A stretch of 36,260 nucleotides of DNA from a virus. The stretch lies in the IMG/VR virus record IMGVR_UViG_3300037234_000284, positions 1-36,260 of that record; one strand, 5' to 3'. The translations under genes and the position numbers were made by a program. Under the pieces are notes generated by a model. That model did no database searches, was not told the DNA's origin, and saw nothing but the letters and a program-made list of their open reading frames with translations. Of the stretch, positions 1 to 6,339 are shown in pieces (position 1 is the first letter of the stretch; each line of letters opens with the position of its first letter).

Positions 1-1
1 T

Positions 2-70
2 ATAGATACATCTACAATGATAAATGGTGGCGTTGGGGCTATATGTATGCAATGCTTAGAAGATTTATAA
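2..70 (+). CDS. 3' end of an unidentified gene (partial)
   Basis: The frame beginning at base 2 is open from the window edge and stops with TAA at 68-70, directly before the GGAGG ribosome site of the next gene. The visible 22 residues include a CMQC pair, which could be half of a zinc ribbon. Too little is present to name it. Its position suggests it is the gene immediately upstream in the same rightward operon. Confidence 0.45.
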   Translation: MDTSTMINGGVGAICMQCLEDL

Positions 71-80
71 GGAGGAAACT

Positions 81-461
81 ATGTTAAGCGAAAGACAAGA
101 TAACAGCTTAAAAATTATGGTAGAGAATTGTTATGGTAAATCACAGATTAAGAATAAGATAGTATTAAATTATTTATTCAATGTTGATGATGAAAATGGT
201 ACTGCTTACTTAGTGCCAAGCGAATTCAATTCTTCAATGGAAGCAAGACAAATGAGCGATGATTTCCTAGCTATAACTATGGATCAAAACAATCCGTATA
301 TAGTAGTATCATCAAAAGCGGGAATTTATATCACCGATTGCATCGAAGAAAAGAACGCTTATATATTACGTTTAAGAGATGAAGCGAACGCTAAGCATAA
401 ATTGGCTAGTGATATTGCTAGATTGCCATTAAACGGTCAAATAAGAGTGATGGCGATATGA
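81..461 (+). CDS. Putative winged-helix DNA-binding protein, copy 1
   Basis: A 126-residue protein behind a GGAGG site. The pattern of helical segments followed by PYIVVSSKAGIYI (about residues 73-85) and a charged helix ending IARLPLNGQIRVMAI resembles small phage winged-helix proteins, where the wing carries a 'GYY/GIYI' hairpin. This is a resemblance by eye, not a firm family match. A near-identical copy lies at 35711-36091: hand alignment finds about 10 differences in 126 residues, and many base changes are silent. The stop overlaps the start of the next gene (ATGA at 458-461), and both copies precede a YopX-like gene, so the pair behaves as a cassette. A regulatory role in early transcription is inference. 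Confidence 0.6.
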   Translation: MLSERQDNSLKIMVENCYGKSQIKNKIVLNYLFNVDDENGTAYLVPSEFNSSMEARQMSDDFLAITMDQNNPYIVVSSKAGIYITDCIEEKNAYILRLRDEANAKHKLASDIARLPLNGQIRVMAI

Positions 462-811
462 TGTATAGAATATGGGATAAACACTATGAGGAATTTACTA
501 AGTTACCAATATATGCTAGTTATGATAGAACAGTAAAAAGTTATGTATGGGTTAATGGCGGATATTTAGAATTAGACCAAGACCAATTCATAGTCCAACA
601 ATGCACAGGATTAAAAGATTTAGAAGGTAGATATTTATATGAGGGTGACAAGGTTGACTACTATGGTGATTTAAGAGTAGTAAAATACGATGATGATATG
701 TCTATTTCTTTCTTTAATAAAGAGGGACAACATAGAACAGATTTATCGGATATAGTGCTTAACAAAGTTATTAATTGCACTATCACGGGTAACATAATGG
801 AGGTAAAATGA
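458..811 (+). CDS. YopX-family phage protein, copy 1
   Basis: 117 residues with the YopX signature: an N-terminal MYRIWDK strand, a central QCTGLKDLEGRYLYEGDKV block (about residues 48-66) and a C-terminal ITGNIME strand. YopX proteins are small beta-rich proteins common in Bacillota phages and their molecular function is not known. The start overlaps the stop of the winged-helix gene and the stop overlaps the start of the next small gene (ATGA at 808-811), so translation is probably coupled. Two more family members occur here, at 4296-4634 and 36105-36260 (cut by the window end). Confidence 0.85.
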   Translation: MMYRIWDKHYEEFTKLPIYASYDRTVKSYVWVNGGYLELDQDQFIVQQCTGLKDLEGRYLYEGDKVDYYGDLRVVKYDDDMSISFFNKEGQHRTDLSDIVLNKVINCTITGNIMEVK

Positions 812-951
812 AACAAGCGAAAGAGTTATTAATCAGAGCGTATAATACTTGTATTGAAACTATACAAAAGTTACAAACTGGTACTAAGGAAGAAAAGCAA
901 GTACAGATTAACAAGTATCTAAAATATATTAAAGACTTGGAGGAAAGTTAA
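808..951 (+). CDS. Small helical hypothetical protein (47 aa)
   Basis: Begins MKQAKELLIR and ends YIKDLEES. It starts on the ATGA that ends the YopX gene (AGG-type ribosome site at 799-803) and its TAA overlaps the ATG of the Rad52-like gene at 951. The composition (Lys, Gln, Leu, Ile; no Pro, one Gly) predicts two helices and perhaps a short coiled coil. It is not recognised as any family. The tight coupling on both sides is the main reason to believe it is expressed. Confidence 0.65.
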   Translation: MKQAKELLIRAYNTCIETIQKLQTGTKEEKQVQINKYLKYIKDLEES

Positions 952-1655
952 TGAGTGAAAAAGTTAAAGGATTGTGGTTTAGAACTTTGAAAGCGAATGA
1001 AATTGAACTTCGAGCTGCGACTGTAAAAGCAAATGGATATAGTCTATTACTTTATAAAGATGCTAGATGTGATATGAATATCTTAGATGAAACAGTAGGT
1101 GCATTAGGTTGGAAACGTAGCCATTCAAGAGAAAACGCAAATTGTACTGTTGAGATATGGGATAACGATAAAGAACAATGGATAGGTAAAGAAGATACAG
1201 GTAAGGCAAGTTATACAGAAAAGGAAAAAGGTTTAGCAAGTGATTCATTTAAACGTAGTTGCTTTAATTGGGGTATTGGTAGAGAGTTATATTCTTCTCC
1301 ATTCATATGGATTCCTGCTAAAGATGATGTTACTAAAAAAGGAGAAAAGTATTCTATAAAATTTTCAGTAGGTGTGAAAGTAGATGTCATAGAGTATGAT
1401 GAAAATAGAGAAATATCAAAATTACGTATTATAGGTAAAGATGGTAAAGCAAGATTTATGTTTGGATATAGTAAGAATGAAGAAACTGATAATATACCTA
1501 TTGGAGAAACGATGTTAGATTCTATAATTAAAATGTTAGATGGAGATATTGATTTAACTACTAAATTATGTGATAAGTATAAAGTTAATGGATTGATTGA
1601 ATGTAATGTAATTCAAGGTAATGAAATTTATAAATACTTAAAGATTAGCAAATGA
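951..1655 (+). CDS. Rad52/Sak-like single-strand DNA annealing protein
   Basis: 234 residues. The block running from DARCDMNILDETVGALGWKR (about residues 38-57) through CTVEIWDNDKEQWIGKED to KEKGLASDSFKRSCFNWGIGR (about 93-113) matches the conserved core of Rad52-type phage annealing proteins: one strand-rich part followed by the 'KG..SD.FKR....WGIGR.LY' helix. Such proteins anneal complementary single strands during phage recombination and replication. The C-terminal third is less familiar and ends in a short Lys-rich stretch. It is the first gene of a recombination set with a NinB-like protein, an HNH protein and an SSB-like protein, which supports the call. The ATG overlaps the preceding stop and the stop overlaps the next start (ATGA at 1652-1655). 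Confidence 0.8.
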   Translation: MSEKVKGLWFRTLKANEIELRAATVKANGYSLLLYKDARCDMNILDETVGALGWKRSHSRENANCTVEIWDNDKEQWIGKEDTGKASYTEKEKGLASDSFKRSCFNWGIGRELYSSPFIWIPAKDDVTKKGEKYSIKFSVGVKVDVIEYDENREISKLRIIGKDGKARFMFGYSKNEETDNIPIGETMLDSIIKMLDGDIDLTTKLCDKYKVNGLIECNVIQGNEIYKYLKISK

Positions 1656-2161
1656 AAATAATCGCAAAGTTCAATGATATGTATTACACCGAAGATAACG
1701 AGGTTATAGTATCGTTTAAGACTAATAACTTCCAATCTAAGGCAAGGTTTAAAGAAATGGATAAGAATGTTGCATACTCGATAGAGTTCAAGCCTGTAAA
1801 ATCTAAACGCACCATTCAACAAAACAAAATGATGTGGGAGTTATGCAAAGAGTTAGCAATGAAGATTAATGGTGACAACGATATTAACGCAATCTATTGT
1901 AATGCTATTGAACGATTTAGTCCGTTGTTTATTCCTGTCCTAACAAGTCTTGATAATAAAGACAAATTACTATCAGGATTTAGGGCGGTAAAGTTATTAA
2001 GTGTAAACGAGGTAAACGGTAATCAAGTAGGTAACTTTCAATGTTTCGTAGGCTCTAGTAATTTCAATAAAAAAGAAATGGCAATGCTCCTAGATGGTTT
2101 ATTGTTCATGGCACAAGAAGCTGGACTTGATTGGAAGTATTGGAAAGAAGCTTTTGAATGA
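1652..2161 (+). CDS. NinB-like recombination protein
   Basis: 169 residues. The segment KSKRTIQQNKMMWELCKELA (about 50-69) has the 'R....QN..W.L...IA' pattern of NinB/Orf-type phage recombination proteins, and the C-terminal part FQCFVGSSNFNKKEMAMLLD (about 130-149) matches the 'GSS.....EM...ID' block of Gram-positive members. Lambda NinB (Orf) binds single-stranded DNA and helps annealing or Rec mediator steps. Here the gene lies between the Rad52-like gene and an HNH gene, with 4-base overlaps at both ends. In many Bacillota phages a related N-terminal region is joined to an HNH domain in one protein; here the two sit in separate overlapping genes. Subfamily assignment is moderate. Confidence 0.65.
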   Translation: MKIIAKFNDMYYTEDNEVIVSFKTNNFQSKARFKEMDKNVAYSIEFKPVKSKRTIQQNKMMWELCKELAMKINGDNDINAIYCNAIERFSPLFIPVLTSLDNKDKLLSGFRAVKLLSVNEVNGNQVGNFQCFVGSSNFNKKEMAMLLDGLLFMAQEAGLDWKYWKEAFE

Positions 2162-2457
2162 TAGCGAAACCAAATTTCAAAGCACAAAGAAAGAAAGAAC
2201 AAAACCGTATTAAGCGTGAAGAAAAGTTATTATACGAGGAGTGTATTCGTGATATGCCTAATTGCATGTGGCAAGATTCAGACCACAATGGAAAGATTGA
2301 AATTCATCACATAATTTACACTCCTATCAAGATAACTGAAAAAGGAAAGTTGATTCCACTATGTTTGAAACACCATAAATTGGTGCATACGGATCAAAAG
2401 AAGTATCGCCCTATCTTATTGGAGATAGTGAAAAAATTTTATAAGGAGGAATTATAA
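2158..2457 (+). CDS. Small HNH-type protein (possibly degenerate nuclease)
   Basis: 99 residues. A basic N-terminal helix (1-25) is followed by C37, the IEIHHI motif (His50-His51), and LIPLCLKHHKLVH with C69, His72-His73 and His77. This is the beta-beta-alpha-metal layout of HNH endonucleases. The second CxxC knuckle of zinc-bound HNH domains is incomplete: only single cysteines are seen at the expected places, so metal binding and activity are uncertain. It overlaps the NinB-like gene by 4 bases. A role in cutting recombination or replication intermediates is inferred from position. Confidence 0.7.
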   Translation: MIAKPNFKAQRKKEQNRIKREEKLLYEECIRDMPNCMWQDSDHNGKIEIHHIIYTPIKITEKGKLIPLCLKHHKLVHTDQKKYRPILLEIVKKFYKEEL

Positions 2458-2558
2458 TGAACAGAACATCATTAAAGATTAACAGAAGAAAAAAAGGAAC
2501 TGAAAAAGTTTATAAAATGATTAGAAAACAAAATCTAGCAAAGTTGAGAAATAACTAA
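2457..2558 (+). CDS. Tiny basic protein (33 aa)
   Basis: MNRTSLKINR... with 11 Lys/Arg in 33 residues and no acidic residue except one Glu. The ATG shares its A with the TAA of the HNH gene, and the TAA ends at 2558, directly before the ATG of the SSB-like gene at 2559. A GGAGG site lies at 2445-2449. Such basic peptides may bind nucleic acid; no family is recognised. Being flanked without a single spare base argues for a real gene. Confidence 0.6.
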   Translation: MNRTSLKINRRKKGTEKVYKMIRKQNLAKLRNN

Positions 2559-2960
2559 ATGAACGTTAACGGAAAATATGCAATGATATTCAAAAATGAG
2601 AAAAACGGTAAAACGTGGATTAACCTATCAGACAGTAGCAAGAATGTAGATGGCACTTACACTAATCAAAGTTATACGGTGAGATTTAAGAAAGACACCG
2701 AACCACCTAAAGACCGTAGCAAGATTAACTTCAAGGGGTTTACAAGTTACTATAAACCAGAGGAAACGGTCTACACCACTATTCAAGTTATGGATTGGGA
2801 ATATTCAGAGCAAGAAAACGCACAATATCAAAGTAATAGTTTAGATGATGAAACGTTGGAATTAGTTAAGAAATTCAAGGAAAAGAATAAGGCTGAAAAA
2901 GTTGATCCATTCTTTGCTAGTAGTAATATAGAGGTGGACGATGATGATTTACCATTCTAA
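2559..2960 (+). CDS. Single-stranded DNA-binding protein with SSB-type tail
   Basis: 133 residues. The N-terminal 90 residues are strand-rich (KYAMIFKNEKNGKTWINLSD, then TVYTTIQVMDW), consistent with one OB fold. A charged linker follows, and the protein ends DDDDLPF (127-133). This acidic tip is the hallmark of bacterial SSB proteins and is what recruits partners such as RecO, PriA and other replication or repair enzymes. The OB part is not a recognisable copy of canonical Ssb, so this is probably a phage-specific SSB that has kept or gained the docking tail. Its place in the annealing-protein operon fits: SSB and Rad52/Sak proteins work on the same single strands. Confidence 0.75.
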   Translation: MNVNGKYAMIFKNEKNGKTWINLSDSSKNVDGTYTNQSYTVRFKKDTEPPKDRSKINFKGFTSYYKPEETVYTTIQVMDWEYSEQENAQYQSNSLDDETLELVKKFKEKNKAEKVDPFFASSNIEVDDDDLPF

Positions 2961-2969
2961 GGAGGAAAG

Positions 2970-3212
2970 ATGAAAGATTATCAAGAGAGTTTAGATAGAT
3001 TAGTTAAAGGATTATATATCACCAAAGAAGAAAAACAAAAAAGAGGAAAAGCGTTACAGGAGTTAGTAAACAAAGCAATACCTATGAAACCGTTTACTCC
3101 AAATTATCTTGATATATATGTTTGTTCACATTGCAAAGTTGTAAATGTAAAGTACGGTACTGGTTATTGCAGTGGTTGTGGTGGTAAGCAAGATTGGAGC
3201 GACAATGACTAA
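2970..3212 (+). CDS. Small zinc-ribbon protein (80 aa)
   Basis: After a helical N-terminus (YQESLDRLVKGLYITKEEK), the C-terminal half carries two cysteine pairs, CSHC (about 52-55) and CSGCG (about 67-71), spaced as a zinc ribbon. A GGAGG site lies 6-7 bases upstream. The final codons overlap the next gene by 8 bases. Function unknown; zinc ribbons of this size in phages often bind DNA or host RNA polymerase, but nothing here decides that. Confidence 0.7.
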   Translation: MKDYQESLDRLVKGLYITKEEKQKRGKALQELVNKAIPMKPFTPNYLDIYVCSHCKVVNVKYGTGYCSGCGGKQDWSDND

Positions 3213-3426
3213 TCTATCCCCAAAGTTGCTAGCCAGCCTTAGAAACGATATTATCAAGTTTAAATCGCAATATACCGAGCAACAAGCAAAGGAAGTTATC
3301 AAACATCATATTCATCATTGTATCAAGTTTGCATTACCTGATATTAAATTTCTTGAATTGCGAGAACTAACACAAAAGACATATGATGATTTAATGAATA
3401 CTGAACAAATGAGTTTAGATATATAA
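3205..3426 (+). CDS. Hypothetical helical protein (73 aa)
   Basis: Start chosen at ATG 3205 (MTNLSPKLLA), which has GGAG 7-10 bases upstream and overlaps the preceding gene by only 8 bases; an in-frame ATG at 3172 would give a longer overlap and lacks a good site. The protein has a His-rich patch, IKHHIHHCIKF (about 32-42), that could bind a metal, and ends LNTEQMSLDI-like. No family recognised. Confidence 0.65.
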   Translation: MTNLSPKLLASLRNDIIKFKSQYTEQQAKEVIKHHIHHCIKFALPDIKFLELRELTQKTYDDLMNTEQMSLDI

Positions 3427-3438
3427 GGAGGAGATATT

Positions 3439-3783
3439 ATGTTCCGAGAATTATTAGAAAGTAATGGGATTGAAGTTAAATGGTGTTTAGAAACTCACTT
3501 TAATTCCCACAATATTTATAGTGCAGAAATAGAGTGTGATACTTATTACGGTATGTTACATGCTCGAAAGTACACTATGAATCATAGAGCAATAGAACAA
3601 GCGTGTATGCAATACTGTATAGAAAATGGTGTTAAGTTGGAGTGGTTGAGTATTGGCATTAAAGTAATTTATAATAAAACAAAAAATTTACGTCAAATAC
3701 TATCATCAACATTGTTAAGCGATAAAGACTTCAAACTAATCGCAACAATCTTCGCACACGATATTAAAATCATTGCAACATAG
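3439..3783 (+). CDS. Hypothetical protein (114 aa)
   Basis: Behind an AGGAGG site (3426-3431). Mixed alpha/beta composition with several cysteines (C16, C31, C53, C57) that are not paired as CxxC. Its last codons contain the -35 element of the promoter at 3773-3801, so the next transcription unit starts inside this gene. It is the last gene of the first rightward block. No family recognised. Confidence 0.65.
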   Translation: MFRELLESNGIEVKWCLETHFNSHNIYSAEIECDTYYGMLHARKYTMNHRAIEQACMQYCIENGVKLEWLSIGIKVIYNKTKNLRQILSSTLLSDKDFKLIATIFAHDIKIIAT

Positions 3784-3801
3784 ATAGATATATGGTACAA
3801 T
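3773..3801 (+). promoter_or_regulatory. Sigma-A-type promoter upstream of leader RNA A
   Basis: TTGCAA (3773-3778), a 17-base spacer, and TACAAT (3796-3801) preceded by TATGG, an extended -10 context. Transcription should begin near 3808. It drives a leader of about 170 bases before the gene at 3979. Confidence 0.7.
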
Positions 3802-3804
3802 TAA

Positions 3805-3960
3805 TAGAGGGATATTCTCTCTAGGTACTCACACTACCTTACAGTTGATAATTAATATTAGTTAGAATGCGTTGTTATTCTTAACTAGAGGAGTGTGCTT
3901 GTTTTCATCAACGAAACTTGTATGCGTGTGAACCTCTAATTAAGCGTAACAGCGTTTTTA
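3805..3960 (+). ncRNA. Structured leader RNA A with pseudoknot and U-tract
   Basis: No ORF fits this 195-base gap, but it folds strongly. A first hairpin pairs 3805-3812 with 3816-3823 (8 bp). GGTA/TACC closes a small hairpin at 3824-3838. Then one long interrupted stem: 3869-3877 with 3947-3955; 3880-3891 with 3933-3944 (11 of 12 pairs); 3893-3898 with 3920-3925; 3901-3905 with 3913-3917. The apical loop CATCAAC (3906-3912) is complementary to GTTGAT at 3844-3849, giving a pseudoknot. A second long-range match joins TCACAC (3829-3834) to GTGTGA (3926-3931). The stem ends in GCGTTTTTA, as in a Rho-independent terminator, just before the AGGAGG site of the next gene. Leader B at 33066-33228 shares loop, pseudoknot partner and U-tract. 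It could be an attenuator, an antitermination element or a small RNA. No known RNA family recognised. Confidence 0.7.
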
Positions 3961-3978
3961 TATTATAGGAGGAATAAA

Positions 3979-4257
3979 ATGTATTTAGATAGTGTATTTT
4001 CGATATTAGAAAATGAATTGAAAGAAAAGAAAAAGTTATTAGAAAGATTTGTTGATGATAAAATATTGGTTATCAATAAAGAAACAAATGAAATTGCTAT
4101 ATACAAACACACTTGTGACTGCGAACAGTGTAAAGACAGAGGCGAGTTTGAAGTATTTTTAAATGATATAAACGATGAATATTTTGATTGCATAAAGTAT
4201 TCAGAATTCAAAAGAGATTGGGACTTTGTAATTAAGATGCAAATGTTAGGTTATTAA
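3979..4257 (+). CDS. Hypothetical protein (92 aa) with coiled-coil and CxCxxC motif
   Basis: First gene behind leader RNA A, with an AGGAGG site at 3967-3972. Residues 8-25 are a Lys/Glu/Leu helix of coiled-coil type. A CDCEQC motif (about 49-54) could hold a metal. The protein ends in an aromatic-rich acidic region. No family recognised. Being first behind a structured leader makes it the most direct target of whatever regulation that leader provides. Confidence 0.65.
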   Translation: MYLDSVFSILENELKEKKKLLERFVDDKILVINKETNEIAIYKHTCDCEQCKDRGEFEVFLNDINDEYFDCIKYSEFKRDWDFVIKMQMLGY

Positions 4258-4295
4258 TTATGGTAATGAAACTATTTTAGATAAGGAGAGATAAG

Positions 4296-4634
4296 ATGAA
4301 ATATAGAATATGGGATAAAGAAGATAATCGTTATAGATATGATAGTTTTATAAATCAAAAAGGTTATGTTTGCAAATTAGGAGTATACGATTATGAAACC
4401 CCTTGTGTAAAAAGACACAATCCACAAGATAGATTTACAGTAGAACTATCAACAGGACTACTAGATAAAAATGGTGTTGAGATTTATTCAAATGATGTGA
4501 TTGAATTTGGTAACACAAATAAAGTGAACGTGTCAAACGATATTGAATCACTATACAATTTACACCAAACGTTAAAATATTATGGTGGAGAAATCACAGG
4601 CAACATCCACGATACACCTAGAGAGGGGGAGTAG
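4296..4634 (+). CDS. YopX-family phage protein, second member
   Basis: 112 residues with the family pattern: MKYRIWDKEDNR at the N-terminus, FTVELSTGLLDKNGVEIYSNDVIEF in the middle (about 48-72) and ITGNIHDTPR at the C-terminus. It is clearly diverged from the copies at 458 and 36105 except in these blocks, so it is an older paralogue and not a recent duplicate. AAGGAGAG ribosome site 5-12 bases upstream. Molecular role unknown. Confidence 0.85.
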   Translation: MKYRIWDKEDNRYRYDSFINQKGYVCKLGVYDYETPCVKRHNPQDRFTVELSTGLLDKNGVEIYSNDVIEFGNTNKVNVSNDIESLYNLHQTLKYYGGEITGNIHDTPREGE

Positions 4635-4636
4635 AG

Positions 4637-4936
4637 ATGAAGTTTGAATGTTATAGAAACATAGAAAATCATAGCGAGTATTTAATTAGTGATAATAGTT
4701 TATTTGGATTAGGGAAACTATATATCGGTAATTTTTATAAAGTATTGGAGTTGCAATCAAAGAACTTACTATTTGAAAATAATGTGAATATTAATAACAA
4801 TTACGATACAGGCAAGATAAAAGTTATAATAAATAAAGAGTGGTGTGATTCAGGATATAAAGGTGTTCTATACAAAGAAACATATATACCATATACTCAA
4901 TTTGAATTAGTAACTTATACAATCAAGAAAGATTAA
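4637..4936 (+). CDS. Hypothetical protein (99 aa)
   Basis: Starts two bases after the YopX-like stop, behind GAGGGGGAG-type sequence inside that gene's end, so the two are co-translated. Strand-rich with Asn and Tyr, including LYIGNFYKVLELQSKNLLFE (about 28-47) and a C-terminal ETYIPYTQFELVTYTI, suggesting a small beta-barrel. No family recognised. Confidence 0.6.
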   Translation: MKFECYRNIENHSEYLISDNSLFGLGKLYIGNFYKVLELQSKNLLFENNVNINNNYDTGKIKVIINKEWCDSGYKGVLYKETYIPYTQFELVTYTIKKD

Positions 4937-4968
4937 CTAAGGCAATATAAACTATTTTTTTGATATAG

Positions 4969-4998
4969 TTGTTATTATTATATTTATTATGTTATACT
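4969..4998 (+). promoter_or_regulatory. Promoter of the XRE/GIY-YIG/replication block
   Basis: TTGTTA (4969-4974), 18-base spacer, TATACT (4993-4998) in a TGT-TATACT extended -10 context. The expected start (about 5002-5005) lies at the edge of the GAGGAGGT ribosome site, so the leader would be very short, in strong contrast to leaders A, B and C. Confidence 0.55.
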
Positions 4999-5015
4999 AT
5001 AAGAGGAGGTGGATT

Positions 5016-5177
5016 ATGAATCTACGAAAATTAAGAAAAGAGTTAGGATTAACTCAAACAGAATGTGCTATTAAGTGTAAGGTTAGCCTTATGACTTGGC
5101 AAAATTGGGAAAGGGGAGTTACTACTCCTAGTCCTGATAACATGGTTAAGATCAAAAATTTATTTAAGGAAGTGTAG
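5016..5177 (+). CDS. XRE/Cro-type helix-turn-helix regulator (53 aa)
   Basis: A minimal HTH_3 domain: LRKLRKELGLTQTECAIKC (3-21), V-S-L-M-TWQNWERG (23-34) as turn and recognition helix, and PSPDNMVKIKNLF. Start chosen at 5016 because GAGGAGGT lies 6 bases upstream; an ATG at 4989 sits inside the -10 region of its own promoter and cannot be used from that transcript. At 53 residues it is a bare DNA-binding domain, Cro-like in size. It is followed after one base by the GIY-YIG gene. Autoregulation of the adjacent promoter is likely but inferred. Confidence 0.8.
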   Translation: MNLRKLRKELGLTQTECAIKCKVSLMTWQNWERGVTTPSPDNMVKIKNLFKEV

Positions 5178-5178
5178 T

Positions 5179-5619
5179 ATGAAAAAATTACAAGGTGTAT
5201 ATATTATAACAATAAATAATAAAATATATGTCGGTAGTAGTTCTGACTTATTATCTAGGAAGTATAATCATTTATGTGCTTTGAAAAACAAATCACACCC
5301 TAATAAAAAAATGCAACAAGAATACAATGGTCACGAAGAATATGACTTTAAGATTTTATTAGAAGTTTGTTCAAAGGAAGATTTAAGAATAAAAGAGCAA
5401 CAATTCATTATTGAACTAAATAGTTTAAATAATGGATTCAATAATAACTATGCAGTTCGCAAAACTTATAAAGACAGAATGAATGGGTTTAAAATTTTCC
5501 CAATATACTTTACGGAAGAAAAGTTAGACAAGATTAGAGCGGTAGCAAAAGCAAATTTCATGAGTACCAAAGATTTTATATTAACTGCTATTGAAGAAAA
5601 GATGATTAAGGAGAAGTAA
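5179..5619 (+). CDS. GIY-YIG endonuclease with C-terminal ribbon-helix-helix-like region
   Basis: 146 residues. The N-terminal domain has GVYIITI (6-12) and KIYVGS (15-20), the GIY and YIG motifs, an Arg at 27 on the following helix and Glu73 in the 'LRIKEQQFI' helix, matching the metal-binding Glu of the family. A linker (about 95-105) leads to IYFTEEKLDKIRAVAKANFM (109-128) and STKDFILTAIEEKM, the strand-helix-helix layout of ribbon-helix-helix DNA-binding domains. GIY-YIG enzymes of this size include homing and recombination-associated nucleases, in which a separate module gives sequence specificity. It is placed between an XRE regulator and the replisome organizer. It may be a free-standing homing nuclease or a phage enzyme that cuts competitor DNA. 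Confidence 0.8.
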   Translation: MKKLQGVYIITINNKIYVGSSSDLLSRKYNHLCALKNKSHPNKKMQQEYNGHEEYDFKILLEVCSKEDLRIKEQQFIIELNSLNNGFNNNYAVRKTYKDRMNGFKIFPIYFTEEKLDKIRAVAKANFMSTKDFILTAIEEKMIKEK

Positions 5620-5620
5620 T

Positions 5621-6337
5621 ATGGCGAAGAAAAGAATGGTTAGTAATCAAATAGTAGATAGTGATGATTTCCTAGATATGCCATTGTCTGCTCAATGTTT
5701 ATACTTTCATTTATTAGTTAGAGCTGATGATGAGGGATTTATTAATGGTGTTAAAAAAGTAATGAGAATGATTGGTGCTAGGGATGATGATTATAAAGTA
5801 TTAGTTATTAAATCATTTGTAATGCCATTCGAGAGTGGTGTATGTGTTATTAAGCATTGGTTATTCCATAATACGATTAGAAAAGATAGGATAATTGAAA
5901 CGGTACATATTGATGAAAAAGCGAAAATTAGTGTTAAAGAAAACAACGCATATACTTTTAGTGCCGTACAACTGACTGACACGTGTCACCCTAGTATAGA
6001 AGAGATTAGATTAGAAGAGATTAGTTTAGTTAAGAGTATAGTCGATTATCTCAATAAAAAAGCAAGTGTTAATTATCGAAGTACAGGTAAAAAAACTAAT
6101 TCTTTAATTGATGCAAGAATTAATGATGGATTCACTTATAATGATTTTGTAATTGTTATTGATAAAAAATGTAAAGATTGGTTAAATACTGATATGCAAC
6201 ATTATCTAAGACCTGAAACATTATTCGGTACTAAGTTTGAAAGTTACTTAAATCAACTAGAAGTTATTAAGTCAACACAATCTAACAATAAACTTGATGG
6301 ATTTCAAGAAGTTAGAGAAATGTTAAAAGGAGAATAG
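5621..6337 (+). CDS. Phage replisome organizer (replication initiation protein)
   Basis: 238 residues. The N-terminal part (VDSDDFLDMPLSAQCLYFHL, residues 12-31, then a winged-helix-like region to about 95) matches phage replisome organizers. The C-terminal region (about 138-212), with VDYLNKKASVNYRSTGKKT, ARINDGFTYNDFVIVIDKKC and WLNTDMQHYLRPETLFGTKF, is the conserved phage C-terminal domain found after such organizers (TIGR02220 type). These proteins bind repeats in the phage origin and, with the helicase loader, bring in the host DnaB/DnaC helicase. The loader follows at 6340. The linker-coding DNA holds a palindrome and direct repeats that may be the origin. No phage helicase or polymerase is present, so elongation should use host enzymes. 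Confidence 0.85.
   Translation: MAKKRMVSNQIVDSDDFLDMPLSAQCLYFHLLVRADDEGFINGVKKVMRMIGARDDDYKVLVIKSFVMPFESGVCVIKHWLFHNTIRKDRIIETVHIDEKAKISVKENNAYTFSAVQLTDTCHPSIEEIRLEEISLVKSIVDYLNKKASVNYRSTGKKTNSLIDARINDGFTYNDFVIVIDKKCKDWLNTDMQHYLRPETLFGTKFESYLNQLEVIKSTQSNNKLDGFQEVREMLKGE
5977..6024 (+). other. Candidate phage replication origin inside the initiator gene
   Basis: A perfect 12-base palindrome TGACACGTGTCA (5977-5988) is followed by two identical 13-base direct repeats TAGAAGAGATTAG (5997-6009 and 6012-6024; period 15), then further TTTAG/TTAAGAG partial copies. They fall in the low-conservation linker between the two domains of the replisome organizer. In several Bacillota phages the organizer binds iterons within its own gene. 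The period and location fit; function is inferred. Confidence 0.5.
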
Positions 6338-6339
6338 AC

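Noticed and set aside
3172-3204. Longer N-terminus for the gene at 3205
   Set aside because: The upstream ATG lacks a ribosome site and gives a large overlap with the zinc-ribbon gene. The same reasoning was used for 4989 (gene at 5016), 8408 (8441), 9797 (9842), 26614 (26587) and 31496 (31484).
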